This document shows, one piece after another, positions 9,952 to 18,014 of a stretch of 39,538 bases of DNA; the stretch's first letter is position 1; every line of letters starts with the position of its first letter. This stretch comes from Bacillota bacterium. Its GTDB lineage: Bacteria; Bacillota; Clostridia; Saccharofermentanales; Fastidiosipilaceae. Both the position numbers and the translations under genes were made by a program. The notes below the pieces were generated by a model that had not been told where the DNA came from, did no database searches, and was given only the letters and a program-made list of their open reading frames with translations. The DNA is taken from the NCBI GenBank assembly GCA_030055235.1, contig JASGUW010000069.1:1-39538 (forward strand), written 5' to 3'.

Positions 9952-10902
9952 TCAGGCGCCGGGTTTGGGAGAGAGGGGATCCGTCGCCATTTCCTTCAGC
10001 GTCGTCCCGAGCACGGCGAGGTTCTGCAGTTCAGAGGGGATCAGGATCTTCGTCGCCTGACCGCGGCTGACAGCCTCCAGTGCCTCCAGGCTGCGCAGGG
10101 CGATGACCGCCCGGTCCGCCCCGGCTTCACGGATCATCTCAATACCGCGGGCGGTGGCCTCCTGCACCTTCAGGATGGCTTCGGCCTCACCCTCGGCTTC
10201 CCGGATGCGGGCTTCGCGTTTCGCATCCGCCCGTAAAATGGCAGCCGTCTTCTCACCCTCCGCCACCAGAATGGCCGACTCCTTCTCCCCCTCAGCACGC
10301 AGGATGTTTTCGCGTTTCTCACGCTCAGCCTTCATCTGCCGCTCCATGGCGGACTGGATGTCCTGCGGCGGCAGGATGTTCTTCAGTTCGACGCGGTTAA
10401 CCTTAATCCCCCAGGGATCTGTGGCCTCGTCAAGGATGACGCGCATCTGGGTGTTGATCAGGTCGCGGGAGGTCAGTGTCTCGTCGAGCTCCAGGTCGCC
10501 GATGATGTTGCGCAGCGTGGTCGCCGAAAGATTCTCAATCGCCTGATCCGGATCCTCAATGCCGTAGGTGTAGAGCTTCGGGTCGGTGATCTGATAGAAG
10601 AGGACGGTGTCGATCTGCATCGTCACGTTGTCCTTCGTAATGACGGCCTGGGGCTGGAAGTCGAAGACGCGCTCCTTGATGGAGACGACCTTGGCGACGC
10701 GGTCGATGAAGGGCACCTTGATGTGGATGCCCGTATGCCAGGTGTCGATATAGGTGCCAAGGCGCTCGATGACGAAGGTCGAGGCCTGAGGCACCACCCT
10801 GACGTTGCGGATCAGAATGATGAGGAGAAGGATAAGGATGACAGCCAGGGTGATCTGGCCCCCAATGGCCAGTGCAATGGGAAGTGCTAGTGGATGGTTC
10901 AT
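9952..10902 (-). CDS. SPFH/Band 7 (stomatin-like) membrane protein, QmcA type
   Basis: 316 residues. One N-terminal membrane anchor (about 12-33: LAIGGQITLAVILILLLIIL) is followed by a Band 7/SPFH domain starting RVVPQASTFVIERLGTYIDT. Family blocks include KVPFIDRVAKVVSIKERVFD, TKDNVTMQIDTVLFYQITDP and DPWGIKVNRVELKNILPP. A long charged coiled-coil (ERQMKAEREKRENILRAEGE onward) drives oligomerisation. SPFH proteins form large ring scaffolds in membrane microdomains, often with NfeD partners and FtsH-type proteases. The NfeD-like gene lies directly upstream. GGAGGT precedes the ATG by 5-6 bases. Confidence 0.9.
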   Translation of the reverse strand: MNHPLALPIALAIGGQITLAVILILLLIILIRNVRVVPQASTFVIERLGTYIDTWHTGIHIKVPFIDRVAKVVSIKERVFDFQPQAVITKDNVTMQIDTVLFYQITDPKLYTYGIEDPDQAIENLSATTLRNIIGDLELDETLTSRDLINTQMRVILDEATDPWGIKVNRVELKNILPPQDIQSAMERQMKAEREKRENILRAEGEKESAILVAEGEKTAAILRADAKREARIREAEGEAEAILKVQEATARGIEMIREAGADRAVIALRSLEALEAVSRGQATKILIPSELQNLAVLGTTLKEMATDPLSPKPGA

Positions 10903-10917
10903 GGATTACCTCCGTTT

Positions 10918-11463
10918 TCAGTTGTCTGTGTCTGTATCGGTGGCGGCAGCTGCGGGGCCGGCGGTGTCGGCGGCAGCAGCGGGAGCGGCTTCTACAATGG
11001 CCTTCACCCCGCGGATGGCGGTGACGCGGACCTGGCTGCCTTCCGGCAGGGCCGTGGCGTCCACAGTCTCTGCACTCCAGGTCTGGCCACGGACGCGGAT
11101 CAGGCCGGTGCCCTCAACGGGGTCGAGCGCGACGATGACTTCTGCCTGCTGGCCGATGATGCGGTCGGCGTTCGTCGGTGTGCGGCGGCGTGGCCCGACG
11201 AAGATGCGGTCGCGGAAATGCCAGCTGACGGCGATCGTCAGCGCCGACAGAAGCAGGAAGACCAGGATCTGTACAGGTGTCGAGGCTCCGAGGAGGGAGG
11301 CCAGCATGGCGCCCAGAGCTCCGACGGCAAACCAGATCGAGATCAGCATCACCGTGGCCACCTCTACCACCAGGAGGAGGACGACGAGAAGCAGCCAGAA
11401 CTGCCAGGGCGCAAGCGATGAAAAAATGCCAGCAAGCAGCAGCGCGGCGGGGTTAAGACTCAT
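10918..11463 (-). CDS. NfeD-family membrane protein (short form)
   Basis: 181 residues. Two or three hydrophobic segments fall in the first 80 residues (FWLLLVVLLLVVEVATVMLI, LGAMLASLLG, ILVFLLLSALTIAVSW). A soluble OB-fold-type NfeD domain follows, with IIGQQAEVIVALDPVEGTGL and IRVRGQTWSAET. The tail is Ala-rich and ends in repeated TD. Short NfeD proteins pair with SPFH proteins; here the partner is 15 bases downstream. It is the first gene of the minus-strand run, with AAAGGAG 8 bases before the ATG and a TATAAT box upstream. Confidence 0.87.
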   Translation of the reverse strand: MSLNPAALLLAGIFSSLAPWQFWLLLVVLLLVVEVATVMLISIWFAVGALGAMLASLLGASTPVQILVFLLLSALTIAVSWHFRDRIFVGPRRRTPTNADRIIGQQAEVIVALDPVEGTGLIRVRGQTWSAETVDATALPEGSQVRVTAIRGVKAIVEAAPAAAADTAGPAAAATDTDTDN

Positions 11464-11501
11464 GTGTCGGCTCCTTTCGGTCAGATAAATTGGCTGATTC
11501 G

Positions 11502-11507
11502 ATTATA
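11502..11507 (-). promoter_or_regulatory. Possible -10 box upstream of the NfeD-SPFH operon
   Basis: A perfect TATAAT on the minus strand about 39 bases before the NfeD-like ATG. No good TTGACA-like -35 element is visible 16-18 bases further upstream, so the call rests on the -10 sequence and its position alone. Confidence 0.4.
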
Positions 11508-12390
11508 CACGCCTGCACCTGCCATCAGGGTGCCCTGTGGATTCTGGGGTCTGGTCTAATCGGACGCACAGGCGGGTCGGGCGAATGGCCGAAATGCTCT
11601 GCGGGGTGGTGTTCTGGCTGTTTTAAAAAAGAGATCTCATGTGGTGTTTGATGTGGATTTTGATACGGTATTTGCTGCGTTGTTTACAGAACGTTCAAGC
11701 GCTCGAGCCAAGGCTTAACTGATCATCCAGACACTTGCTCTATTCCATTGTTCAGGAGACATAACCGGGAAATTCCAGTTCCTCTGCGCAAGCGACAGGT
11801 TTTCGCATCAACGTGCTTCAGAACCGGGTTGGCTTCATAATCGGGCTGTGAGTGGCTCGGCTAGCGTCCTCTTTGAATTGGCCTCAAACATTTCAACTTT
11901 CGAAACTTTCTTGGGTGGCTTATTAGATATTCATCTATCTGTCGACTTATTCCATTTTGCAAATGCAGGGCATTTCAATTTTTGTATTTTCCCTTGTTGA
12001 AAGCTGTGTTTTGCACATTCTGCAGCTGTTAGCACATGGAACTTCTCTGCAGTAAAGAACTCCATGCTTGCAGCAGCTTCAGAATGCAAAAGATTCATAT
12101 TTAAGTGGACAGCCGGATTTAAATGGACAACCTGAAGTCACTCGCCGCTACCTGCTTCAGGAAACCTCAGGCAACAAACTCACGACCGTCCGAGGAAAAG
12201 CCTTAGATGGAGAATTTGACGTGTCTTTTTGAGTTCCTCGCATAACGAGAAAGGAACTTCTATTGATCGCTCGTTTCGCAGCCATCGCTGCTCATCATCA
12301 ATCGCTCCCAATGCATATATGCATCGAAATATGAAATATCTGCGGGCGGCGAAGCTGGCTGAGCCAGTGGAAGAGTGTTTTAGAACAGCA
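11508..12390. other. Gene-free region with diverged dispersed repeat
   Basis: AT content rises here and I find no convincing gene. A block at about 11770-11832 (AATTCCAGTTCCTCTGCGCA, then CGACAGGTTTTCGCATC and TTCAGAACC) resembles 23752-23815 at most positions. Such paired degenerate blocks may be remains of a mobile element, but no transposase motif could be identified. The short open frames crossing 12180-12390 continue into the tandem array and are not believable proteins. Confidence 0.45.
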
Positions 12391-12770
12391 GAAAAGCTGA
12401 CACAACTCCAAAAGTTGGCAAATCGGATGGGGAATTTGGCAAAAAAGCGAGTTGTGCCAGGAAAAGCTGACACAACTCCAAAAGTTGGCAAATCGGACGG
12501 GGAATTTGACAAATAATCGAGTTGTGTCAGGAAAAGCTGACACAACTCCAAAAGTTGGCAAATCGTACGGGGAATTTGGCAAAAAGTCGAGTTGTGTCAG
12601 GAAAAGCTGACACAACTCAGAAAGTTGGCAAATCGGATGGGGAATTTGGCAAAAAGTCGAGTTGTGTCAGGAAAAGCTGACACAACTCAGAAAGTTGGCA
12701 AATCGGATGGGGATTTTGACAAAAAAGCGAGTTGTGTCAGAAAACGCTGACACAACTCCAAAAGTTGGCA
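12391..12770. repeat. 70-bp palindromic tandem repeat array (F2 family, 5.4 copies)
   Basis: Units begin at 12391, 12461, 12531, 12601, 12671 and 12741, exactly 70 bp apart, with only scattered substitutions. At unit junctions the arms GAGTTGTGTCAG and CTGACACAACTC form a perfect 12-bp inverted repeat around an A-rich six-base loop. Between them lies CAAAAGTTGGCAAATC followed by GGGGAATTTGGC, which can form an inner GCAAAT/ATTTG stem. The last copy is partial. One related hairpin sits at 440-468. The minus-strand open frames across it only reflect the repeat period. Confidence 0.95.
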
Positions 12771-12924
12771 CGCCGAGTAGATTAGAGGTGCTGGAATCTC
12801 ACAGCTATCCCCTCTGAACAGCACCAGGACTTAGAGTTATGTCCGATTCTGCGGGCACAAACGATAATTTTTGCCAGATGTGGGGACAACTTAACCTTTT
12901 CTGCTCCTCTTCAGGGCTACACAG
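12771..12924. other. Spacer between the F2 array and core copy B
   Basis: This holds the flank shared with element C in reverse orientation: the complement contains CGTTTGTGCCCGCA and TTGCTGTGTAGCCC, matching CGTTTGTGCCCGCA at about 32853 and TTGCTGTAGTACCC at about 32763. No gene is seen. Confidence 0.5.
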
Positions 12925-13012
12925 CAAATTTTGCCCGCACCGTCTGCATGCTTTCTTTTTTCGTATGCCGCCGCTTTCGATCATAGAAGAGCGGCGGTGC
13001 AGACCGACAGTT
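12925..13012. repeat. Copy B (inverted) of the ~100-bp conserved core
   Basis: The reverse complement reads ACTGTCGGTCTGCACCGCCG near its start and a decayed AGACGGTGCGGGCAAAATTT near its end, aligning with copy C at 32656-32765. A stem of CCGCCGCT with AGCGGCGG surrounds an AT-rich loop (about 12968-13000). It lies next to F1-type repeats, as in copies A and C. Confidence 0.75.
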
Positions 13013-13030
13013 GGGGTAAAGGAAGTGGCC

Positions 13031-13194
13031 AAATTTTTCGATATTGCCCGATTCCCGGGGCAATACCGCGATTTTTGTCCACCCTCTGGTCAAAAACTTC
13101 GATATTGCCCGATTCGCGGGGCAATACCGCGATTTTTGTCCACCCTCTGGTCAAATTCTTCGATATTGCCCGATCCGTGATGTGCGGAGCAATA
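13031..13194. repeat. 61-bp palindromic tandem repeats (F1 family, inverted)
   Basis: Units start at 13037, 13098 and 13159 (61-bp period, about 2.6 copies). The reverse complement of one unit starts GGACAAAAATCGCGGTATTG and continues CCCCGCGAATCGGGCAATA before a T-rich arm ending TTGACC. It aligns with the F1 unit GGACAAAAATTGCGCTGGTG, CCCCGAAATCGGGGCA. ATTGCCC pairs with GGGGCAAT as the inner hairpin. Confidence 0.85.
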
Positions 13195-13320
13195 TTGTGT
13201 CAGTTTCTTAATTCGGAGAAATAGCGAGCTTGAATCTAGCAACCTGAACTCACCAACCCAGACCTACCCGCTCAAACACGGAAACCCGGACACATCTACC
13301 CAGAAACCCCACGCTAGAAA
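13195..13320. other. Spacer downstream of the M28-like gene
   Basis: No gene, no strong hairpin and no T-run terminator could be seen between the end of the M28-like gene and the repeats. Confidence 0.4.
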
Positions 13321-14562
13321 CTAGCGGGAAGTCGCTGCATCAACATCCTCTGCTTCCGCCTGATCGGCGGCCAGATAGCCCGTCGAACCCTTCGCGATCG
13401 CACCAAGCAGCAGTTCAGCCACCGCGTTGATGCGCAGCCTCAGAAGCGAGGTATCCACCTGCGGCTCAATCAGACGCAAAGAGTCATAGTTGGAGCCCGT
13501 CAACGTACCGCCATTGTTGGAAAAAGCCGGATGCCGGGATTCAATCACCGCCTCCGCCGACTTCACGTTGTAGTCGGCCGACTCGAAAAAGACAATGGGG
13601 ATGCCGGCCTCGTCAAAAGGACGCCAGTCCGATTCGCGCAGCGTAAATTCACGATAGATATGTTCTTCTGCGAAACCCGGCACGCTCACCGGGTAGCCCC
13701 CCTGATTGGTCAGGAGGTCCATGCCCGTATAAGCCCTCAGGCGGCGTTCGATCGCCACGTCAGTGGCTTCGTAGAGTTTGCGCCGCATGCGGTATTTGCT
13801 GTCGGGCAACAGTGAGCTTTGTCCCGCGTGCGCATAGAGCTTGTCGCCCGCATAGATGCGCTCGGCTACATAGACACAATCGATCCTCGCGCGCCGCTCA
13901 GCGTCGAGGCTCCCCAGCAGCGTGCGGGCCCCCAGCCAGGAATCATTGCCGGAGCCGAGAAAGCCTACGGTAACGTCGTAGGCCATCTCGGTCTTCGCCA
14001 GTTCACGCAGCAGCACCAGGAGTGCGGCTGTCGATGCCGCACTCTCGTGAATGCCATCATAGTCCGGTGCCAAAGCCGCCTCCTCCGGAGCGAAGCGGTC
14101 ATCGTAATGGGCCAGAACCAGAACCTCCCGCCGCTTGAGCGGAGTTTTCATATTCGTCGTTGTTCCCGCTGTCCCCTGATAACGCTCCAGCACGGCCGGA
14201 TCGTGGCCGGGGGCGGGCGTCTCATCGGCATAAAAACCCGTTCCAGGCAGCGTCACGAGGAGATTCGCCGACACGCGCTGGCCGCCGTCCTCAAGCTGGC
14301 GAACGAACGGCTGCTCTTCGACGGCGCTGTAGCCAAGCCGGGTCAGTTCCTCGCGAATCAGTTCCCGCGTCCGGGTCTCACCCGTGCTGTAGGGCGCCCG
14401 ATAGGGCGCCTCGGCCGCGATGCGGCGGGCAAGTCGCATGCCGTAATAACCGTAGTCGGCGGCTACAGCACTCTCCTTCCTGCCGGCACAGGCCGTCAAC
14501 GAAAGAAGCGGCAGGATCAGGGCCAGGCAGAAGGCGAAACAGCGGCGGCGGCGAAACGTCAT
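13321..14562 (-). CDS. Lipoprotein with M28-family metallopeptidase fold, metal ligands poorly conserved
   Basis: 413 residues. A signal peptide with lipobox LTAC (Cys 25) follows an Arg-rich N-terminus, so the protein should be lipid-anchored outside the membrane. The M28 aminopeptidase layout is visible: VLVLAHYDDRF (about residue 150), DYDGIHESAASTAALLVLLR in place of the usual GADDNASG, and VGFLGSGNDSWLGARTL in place of the EE-x-GLLGSR catalytic block. Near the C-terminus TGSNYDSLRLIEP replaces the HTPxDT motif. The first His is kept, but the Glu-Glu pair is Asn-Asp and the last His is missing, so it may be inactive or use altered chemistry. Its ATG overlaps the galT stop by 4 bases (ATGA), so the two are coupled. 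Confidence 0.75.
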   Translation of the reverse strand: MTFRRRRCFAFCLALILPLLSLTACAGRKESAVAADYGYYGMRLARRIAAEAPYRAPYSTGETRTRELIREELTRLGYSAVEEQPFVRQLEDGGQRVSANLLVTLPGTGFYADETPAPGHDPAVLERYQGTAGTTTNMKTPLKRREVLVLAHYDDRFAPEEAALAPDYDGIHESAASTAALLVLLRELAKTEMAYDVTVGFLGSGNDSWLGARTLLGSLDAERRARIDCVYVAERIYAGDKLYAHAGQSSLLPDSKYRMRRKLYEATDVAIERRLRAYTGMDLLTNQGGYPVSVPGFAEEHIYREFTLRESDWRPFDEAGIPIVFFESADYNVKSAEAVIESRHPAFSNNGGTLTGSNYDSLRLIEPQVDTSLLRLRINAVAELLLGAIAKGSTGYLAADQAEAEDVDAATSR

Positions 14563-15593
14563 TTGGCGTCGTCGCGGTAGCGGGGTCCCTCGGCACGGAA
14601 GCGGGCCAGAGCCTGACGCAGTTCGATGGCCACCTCTTCCGGCGCCGTCGTGTTGCAGTGAGCCCAGACGCCCGTCTCGCTTGAAGCGTTGTACTTGATC
14701 TTTTCAGCCGAGCGCATGGGCGGGAAGAACTCGATGTGGAAATGGAAATCCGGCTGCCCATCGACTACGTCAAGATCGGGCCAGTCCTCAGGATTCTGAT
14801 TTACCGGGGCATTATGCATACACATCATGTAGGGGAAGCGCATGTGGAAGAGAGCGTCAAGCATGCCCGCGGCATCACGGATAAGGATAGCGAGGGCTGT
14901 CACTTCCTCCTCTGTCAGCTCACAGAGGCTGCCGACATGACGCCGCGCCATGATCTGGACACCGTAGGGATACTCGGACCAGAAGGGCAGGTAGAGGATG
15001 AAGTGCTCATTCTCGTCAATGATGCGGCGCCCATCCATGAGCTCGTCGGTCAGGATACGGCAGAACAGACAGTCGCCTGTCTCCCGCCGGGAACGGCTCT
15101 GGGCGCGAAGCTCCAGCTCCATTTTCTTCGGCAGGAAGGGATAGGCATAAATCTGGCCGTGCGGATGCGGCATGGTAACCCCGACGACATCACCGCGGTT
15201 TTCAAAAATGAAGACATAACGTACCTGGGGATCCTCCCGCAGGGCCGCGAAGCGCCCGCGCCAGAGCTCCATCAGTTTCACCATGTGCTCGTCCCCCAGC
15301 TCAGGGACGGTACGGCGGTGCTCGGGCGAATAGAGGATGACTTCGCATTTACCATAAGAGGGCTCCACCGCAAAGAGCTCCGTCGCTACATCGTCGGGCT
15401 CGGGCGGGTTATGGGAAAGGGCGGGGAAGTCATTGTCGTAGCAGAGGACATCATAGTCGTCCGGGACACGTCCCGAACCGGGACAGAAAGGACACCAGTC
15501 CCGCGGCATCTGCGGCCTGTCCTGACGGTGAGAAGCAATCATCACCCAGTCTTCTGTCATCGGGTTCCAGCGCAATTCGGCCATATCTGCCAA
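14559..15593 (-). CDS. galT: Galactose-1-phosphate uridylyltransferase (class I)
   Basis: 344 residues. The zinc-site cysteines are in DWCPFCPGSG (Cys 34, 37), and the nucleophile motif is HPHGQ (143-147) within MPHPHGQIYAYPFLP. FHIEFFPP near residue 285 and CMHNAPVNQ are also conserved. The enzyme exchanges UMP between UDP-glucose and galactose-1-phosphate in the Leloir pathway. AGGAGG lies 9 bases upstream of the ATG. No galK or galE is adjacent; the only co-transcribed partner is the lipoprotein. A TATAAT box lies 23 bases before the start codon. Confidence 0.96.
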   Translation of the reverse strand: MADMAELRWNPMTEDWVMIASHRQDRPQMPRDWCPFCPGSGRVPDDYDVLCYDNDFPALSHNPPEPDDVATELFAVEPSYGKCEVILYSPEHRRTVPELGDEHMVKLMELWRGRFAALREDPQVRYVFIFENRGDVVGVTMPHPHGQIYAYPFLPKKMELELRAQSRSRRETGDCLFCRILTDELMDGRRIIDENEHFILYLPFWSEYPYGVQIMARRHVGSLCELTEEEVTALAILIRDAAGMLDALFHMRFPYMMCMHNAPVNQNPEDWPDLDVVDGQPDFHFHIEFFPPMRSAEKIKYNASSETGVWAHCNTTAPEEVAIELRQALARFRAEGPRYRDDAK

Positions 15594-15615
15594 CCTCCTG
15601 TATTGGATGCTGCAA

Positions 15616-15621
15616 ATTATA
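15616..15621 (-). promoter_or_regulatory. Possible -10 box of the galT operon
   Basis: TATAAT on the minus strand in the short divergent gap between galT and the S11-like gene. No good -35 box is evident, so this is tentative. Confidence 0.4.
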
Positions 15622-15678
15622 CCTTAGTCATATGGCAGTGAAGTATGGTAGCGTACGGGGAGCGAGGTGAAATGAGAG

Positions 15679-17547
15679 ATGAACGGCATGGCGGCTGGAA
15701 CAAAGAAAAGGCAAAACGGCGCTCCCAGGAGTAAGCCGGGCCGTTTTCTGCCGCTGCTGCTGGGCGTGCTTCTCCTGCTGCCGTCTCTTCCCGTCCGTGG
15801 ACAGGAAGTGCCACAGCGTCCGCTTGGCGCCATGGCAGAGCTGCCCGCCACACTCCGGGCGGATCCGGGTGCGGACAGTTTTCTTGTACGCGAAAGCAAG
15901 CTGGATTCCGTCCTCTTCCTCCACAACAGCGAAGCCGTCCACAGCTCGTCACTCGTTCTCTACCTGATGACGGCCGTGCTCGCCGTCGAGCAGCTGCCGC
16001 CCGACAGCCGCATCACCATCTCACAGACAGCCTATGAGGCGCACGAGGACAGCACGCTGCTGAAGGCCGGACAGCGCTATCCCCTCCCCTATCTGCTGCG
16101 CGCCCTCCTTCTGGAGGGGGAGCCGACCGCCGTGCGCGCTCTGGCAGAGCAGCTCGCTCTGACCCGTGAGCGCTTTGTCGAACTGCTGGGGGCCAGGGCG
16201 CGCCTGCTGGGCATGGCGGCAACGAACTTTTATCTGGAGAGCGACATTCCTGCCGCAGTCGGCAGCGAAGCTCCCAGCCCCATTCTGCGGGCGCGCACAT
16301 CGGGAGCGGACCTGTCACGCCTGATGAATGCCGTGCTGGACAACAGCAAATTGACCGGCCTCCTCCACCTGCGCGACGAAACCTGGTTCGACAGCAGCGG
16401 GGCCAACCGCTATTTTCGCAATCGCCTCTCCTTTGTCTGGAACTACATCGACGGTGTCGACGGCGGCATCTATCTGCGTTCCGATACACGCTGTGAGCTC
16501 GTCGTCCTTCTGACCAGCCGCGTAAAGAACTTTTCCTACTTTATCCACCTGCGCACCGATCTGCCGTCGACAATCGCCGCAGCCGAGTCGGCCAACGAGC
16601 GCCGTCTGGTCAGCAGCCTCAGCCGCATCATTCGGGCTGTTGAGGCCACTTTCGAGCTCTCGACCCTGGCGCGCCGTGGCGAAACCTACCGCGAAAACGT
16701 CCCCTATATCGGCGAGCCCGTAAATCTGCATTTTCTGCGCACAGTTTCCTATGTGCATCCGATCGACGATGCCGCCATTCTGGAGTCGCGTCTGGTCCTG
16801 CCCGAACCGCCCCCGCCCCTGCCCATCTACAGCCGTGACAGCATCGGCGAGGTGCGCTTCACCCTCAGCGACGGCTCCGTGCTCGCGGTCGCCGTCGGCA
16901 CCGACCGCGATATCCACGCCCGCAACAACCAGATCGACAGCCTGCTGGCGATTCTGGACAACAACCGTGACCTGGTCAGCCTGATCATCCTGCTGCTGGC
17001 GGTTCTGGCCATACTTGTTCTGGATCGCCTGATCCGCCTGCTGATTCGTCTCATCTATCGCCTGCGCCTGAAACAGGTCGACAGCGTCCGCGAACGCATG
17101 GCCGAAGAGCTTGTCCGCGACGCTCTGGCCTCCGAGCAGGCGTCGAGGCGCCGGGTTTTCGTGCCCGAGCGCATGCCGCGCCAGGCCAGACGTCGTCTGG
17201 AGCGCTATCGTCAGCGCGCCGGTGAACGGGAGAACGGGGTGGCAGGCGAAGCCAGGATGGCAGACGAAGCCAGGGTGGCAGACGAAGCCAGGATGGCAGA
17301 CGAAGTTAGGATGGCAGACGAAGCCAGGATGGCAGACGAAGCCAGGATGGCAGACGAAGCCAGGATGGCAGACGAAGCCAGGATGGCAGACGAAGCCAGG
17401 GTGGCAGACGAAGCCAGGGTGGCAGTTGAAGTTCTAGACAAGCAGTCCGAGCTGCCGGAGGAGCGCGCCGAGCACGAAACGGGCGCGGTCCAGAATCAGA
17501 TCGTAGACGATAAACGCTGCGAGGAGCGCGGGGCCGGCAAGCCATAG
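15679..17547 (+). CDS. Membrane-anchored S11 (D-Ala-D-Ala carboxypeptidase)-like protein lacking the catalytic motifs
   Basis: 622 residues. A signal peptide (about 22-41) precedes a domain that aligns with S11 penicillin-binding proteins. VHSSSLVLYLMTAVLAVE replaces the SxxK box (Lys lost), STLLKAGQRYPLPYLLRALL leads to EGE (146-148) instead of SGN, and NYIDGVDGGIYL has DGG (261-263) instead of KTG. A PBP5_C-like beta region follows (VNLHFLRTVSYVHPID). One transmembrane segment lies at about 433-448 and a basic cytoplasmic tail comes after it. Ten tandem hexapeptides (ADEARM type) occupy about 523-582. GAGGTG precedes the ATG. The last 114 bases overlap the convergent membrane-protein gene. 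The lost catalytic residues suggest a structural or binding role in the cell wall. Confidence 0.75.
   Translation: MNGMAAGTKKRQNGAPRSKPGRFLPLLLGVLLLLPSLPVRGQEVPQRPLGAMAELPATLRADPGADSFLVRESKLDSVLFLHNSEAVHSSSLVLYLMTAVLAVEQLPPDSRITISQTAYEAHEDSTLLKAGQRYPLPYLLRALLLEGEPTAVRALAEQLALTRERFVELLGARARLLGMAATNFYLESDIPAAVGSEAPSPILRARTSGADLSRLMNAVLDNSKLTGLLHLRDETWFDSSGANRYFRNRLSFVWNYIDGVDGGIYLRSDTRCELVVLLTSRVKNFSYFIHLRTDLPSTIAAAESANERRLVSSLSRIIRAVEATFELSTLARRGETYRENVPYIGEPVNLHFLRTVSYVHPIDDAAILESRLVLPEPPPPLPIYSRDSIGEVRFTLSDGSVLAVAVGTDRDIHARNNQIDSLLAILDNNRDLVSLIILLLAVLAILVLDRLIRLLIRLIYRLRLKQVDSVRERMAEELVRDALASEQASRRRVFVPERMPRQARRRLERYRQRAGERENGVAGEARMADEARVADEARMADEVRMADEARMADEARMADEARMADEARMADEARVADEARVAVEVLDKQSELPEERAEHETGAVQNQIVDDKRCEERGAGKP
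17245..17424 (+). repeat. Ten 18-bp tandem repeats inside the S11-like gene
   Basis: Unit GACGAAGCCAGGATGGCA repeated ten times, with changes at only a few sites (GGG for AGG, GTT for GCC). It encodes the hexapeptide ADEARM/ADEARV, a charged helical repeat. The near-identity points to recent slippage expansion, and copy number probably varies between strains. Confidence 0.95.
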
Positions 17548-17982
17548 CCAGGGAAGCTGCGGCCAGCGTTGGGCGAGGGCGATCAGGGGATCGGCCAGTC
17601 CCACGAGTCGGGCCACCAGATATAAGAGGGTGCCCAGCAGAGCTGCGACGGGGATTTTCAGCACGAGGCATAACATGCGCCGCTCGACCCGGCGTTCGAG
17701 TGCATTCTTTATAAGCGGATAGCATCCTGAGACTAGTGTGAAGACCAGACTGATCGGCGGGCCCAGCAGCAGCTGAGCCAGTACGCTTGTCGCGATCCAG
17801 ACTGCGGCCGCGCCCTTGATATCAAGGAGCAGGATCGCAGCAAGCATCAGAATTGATAGCAGAAGATGGCTGAATAGCGTCCCCACGGGCAGGAGCCGCT
17901 CCGCCACCATGACGAGGATGGAAAGTGCTGTCAGAAGACCGCCCGTAGCCGCCAGGCGGCCGGGCCTTCTAGCCGCTGCCAC
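17434..17982 (-). CDS. Conserved polytopic membrane protein of the DUF5685/J-protein neighbourhood
   Basis: 182 residues with about five hydrophobic segments. GGLLTALSILVMVAERLLP begins the membrane part, and the middle has VFTLVSGCYPLIKNALERR. That block resembles the GYYPxxK..LE motif of a small clostridial membrane family whose name I cannot give. Start is GTG at 17982, 32 bases after the J-protein stop; the ribosome binding site is weak, so the start is uncertain. Its 3' end overlaps the tail of the convergent S11-like gene by 114 bases. Confidence 0.65.
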   Translation of the reverse strand: MAAARRPGRLAATGGLLTALSILVMVAERLLPVGTLFSHLLLSILMLAAILLLDIKGAAAVWIATSVLAQLLLGPPISLVFTLVSGCYPLIKNALERRVERRMLCLVLKIPVAALLGTLLYLVARLVGLADPLIALAQRWPQLPWLWLAGPALLAAFIVYDLILDRARFVLGALLRQLGLLV

Positions 17983-18014
17983 GGATCCGGCGGCCGCTGA
18001 CTAGCAGCAGGTGC

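Noticed and set aside
12180..12615. Phe/Cys-rich minus-strand proteins with internal repeats
   Set aside because: The frames only translate the 70-bp palindromic array; no start signal, no family, and the period is not a multiple of three.
12391..12770. CRISPR array
   Set aside because: Units are contiguous near-identical 70-mers with no unique spacers and no cas genes nearby. The same applies to the arrays at 18577-19119 and 24362-24645.
17211..17441. Minus-strand ASSATL repeat protein
   Set aside because: Antisense of the hexapeptide repeats of the S11-like gene.
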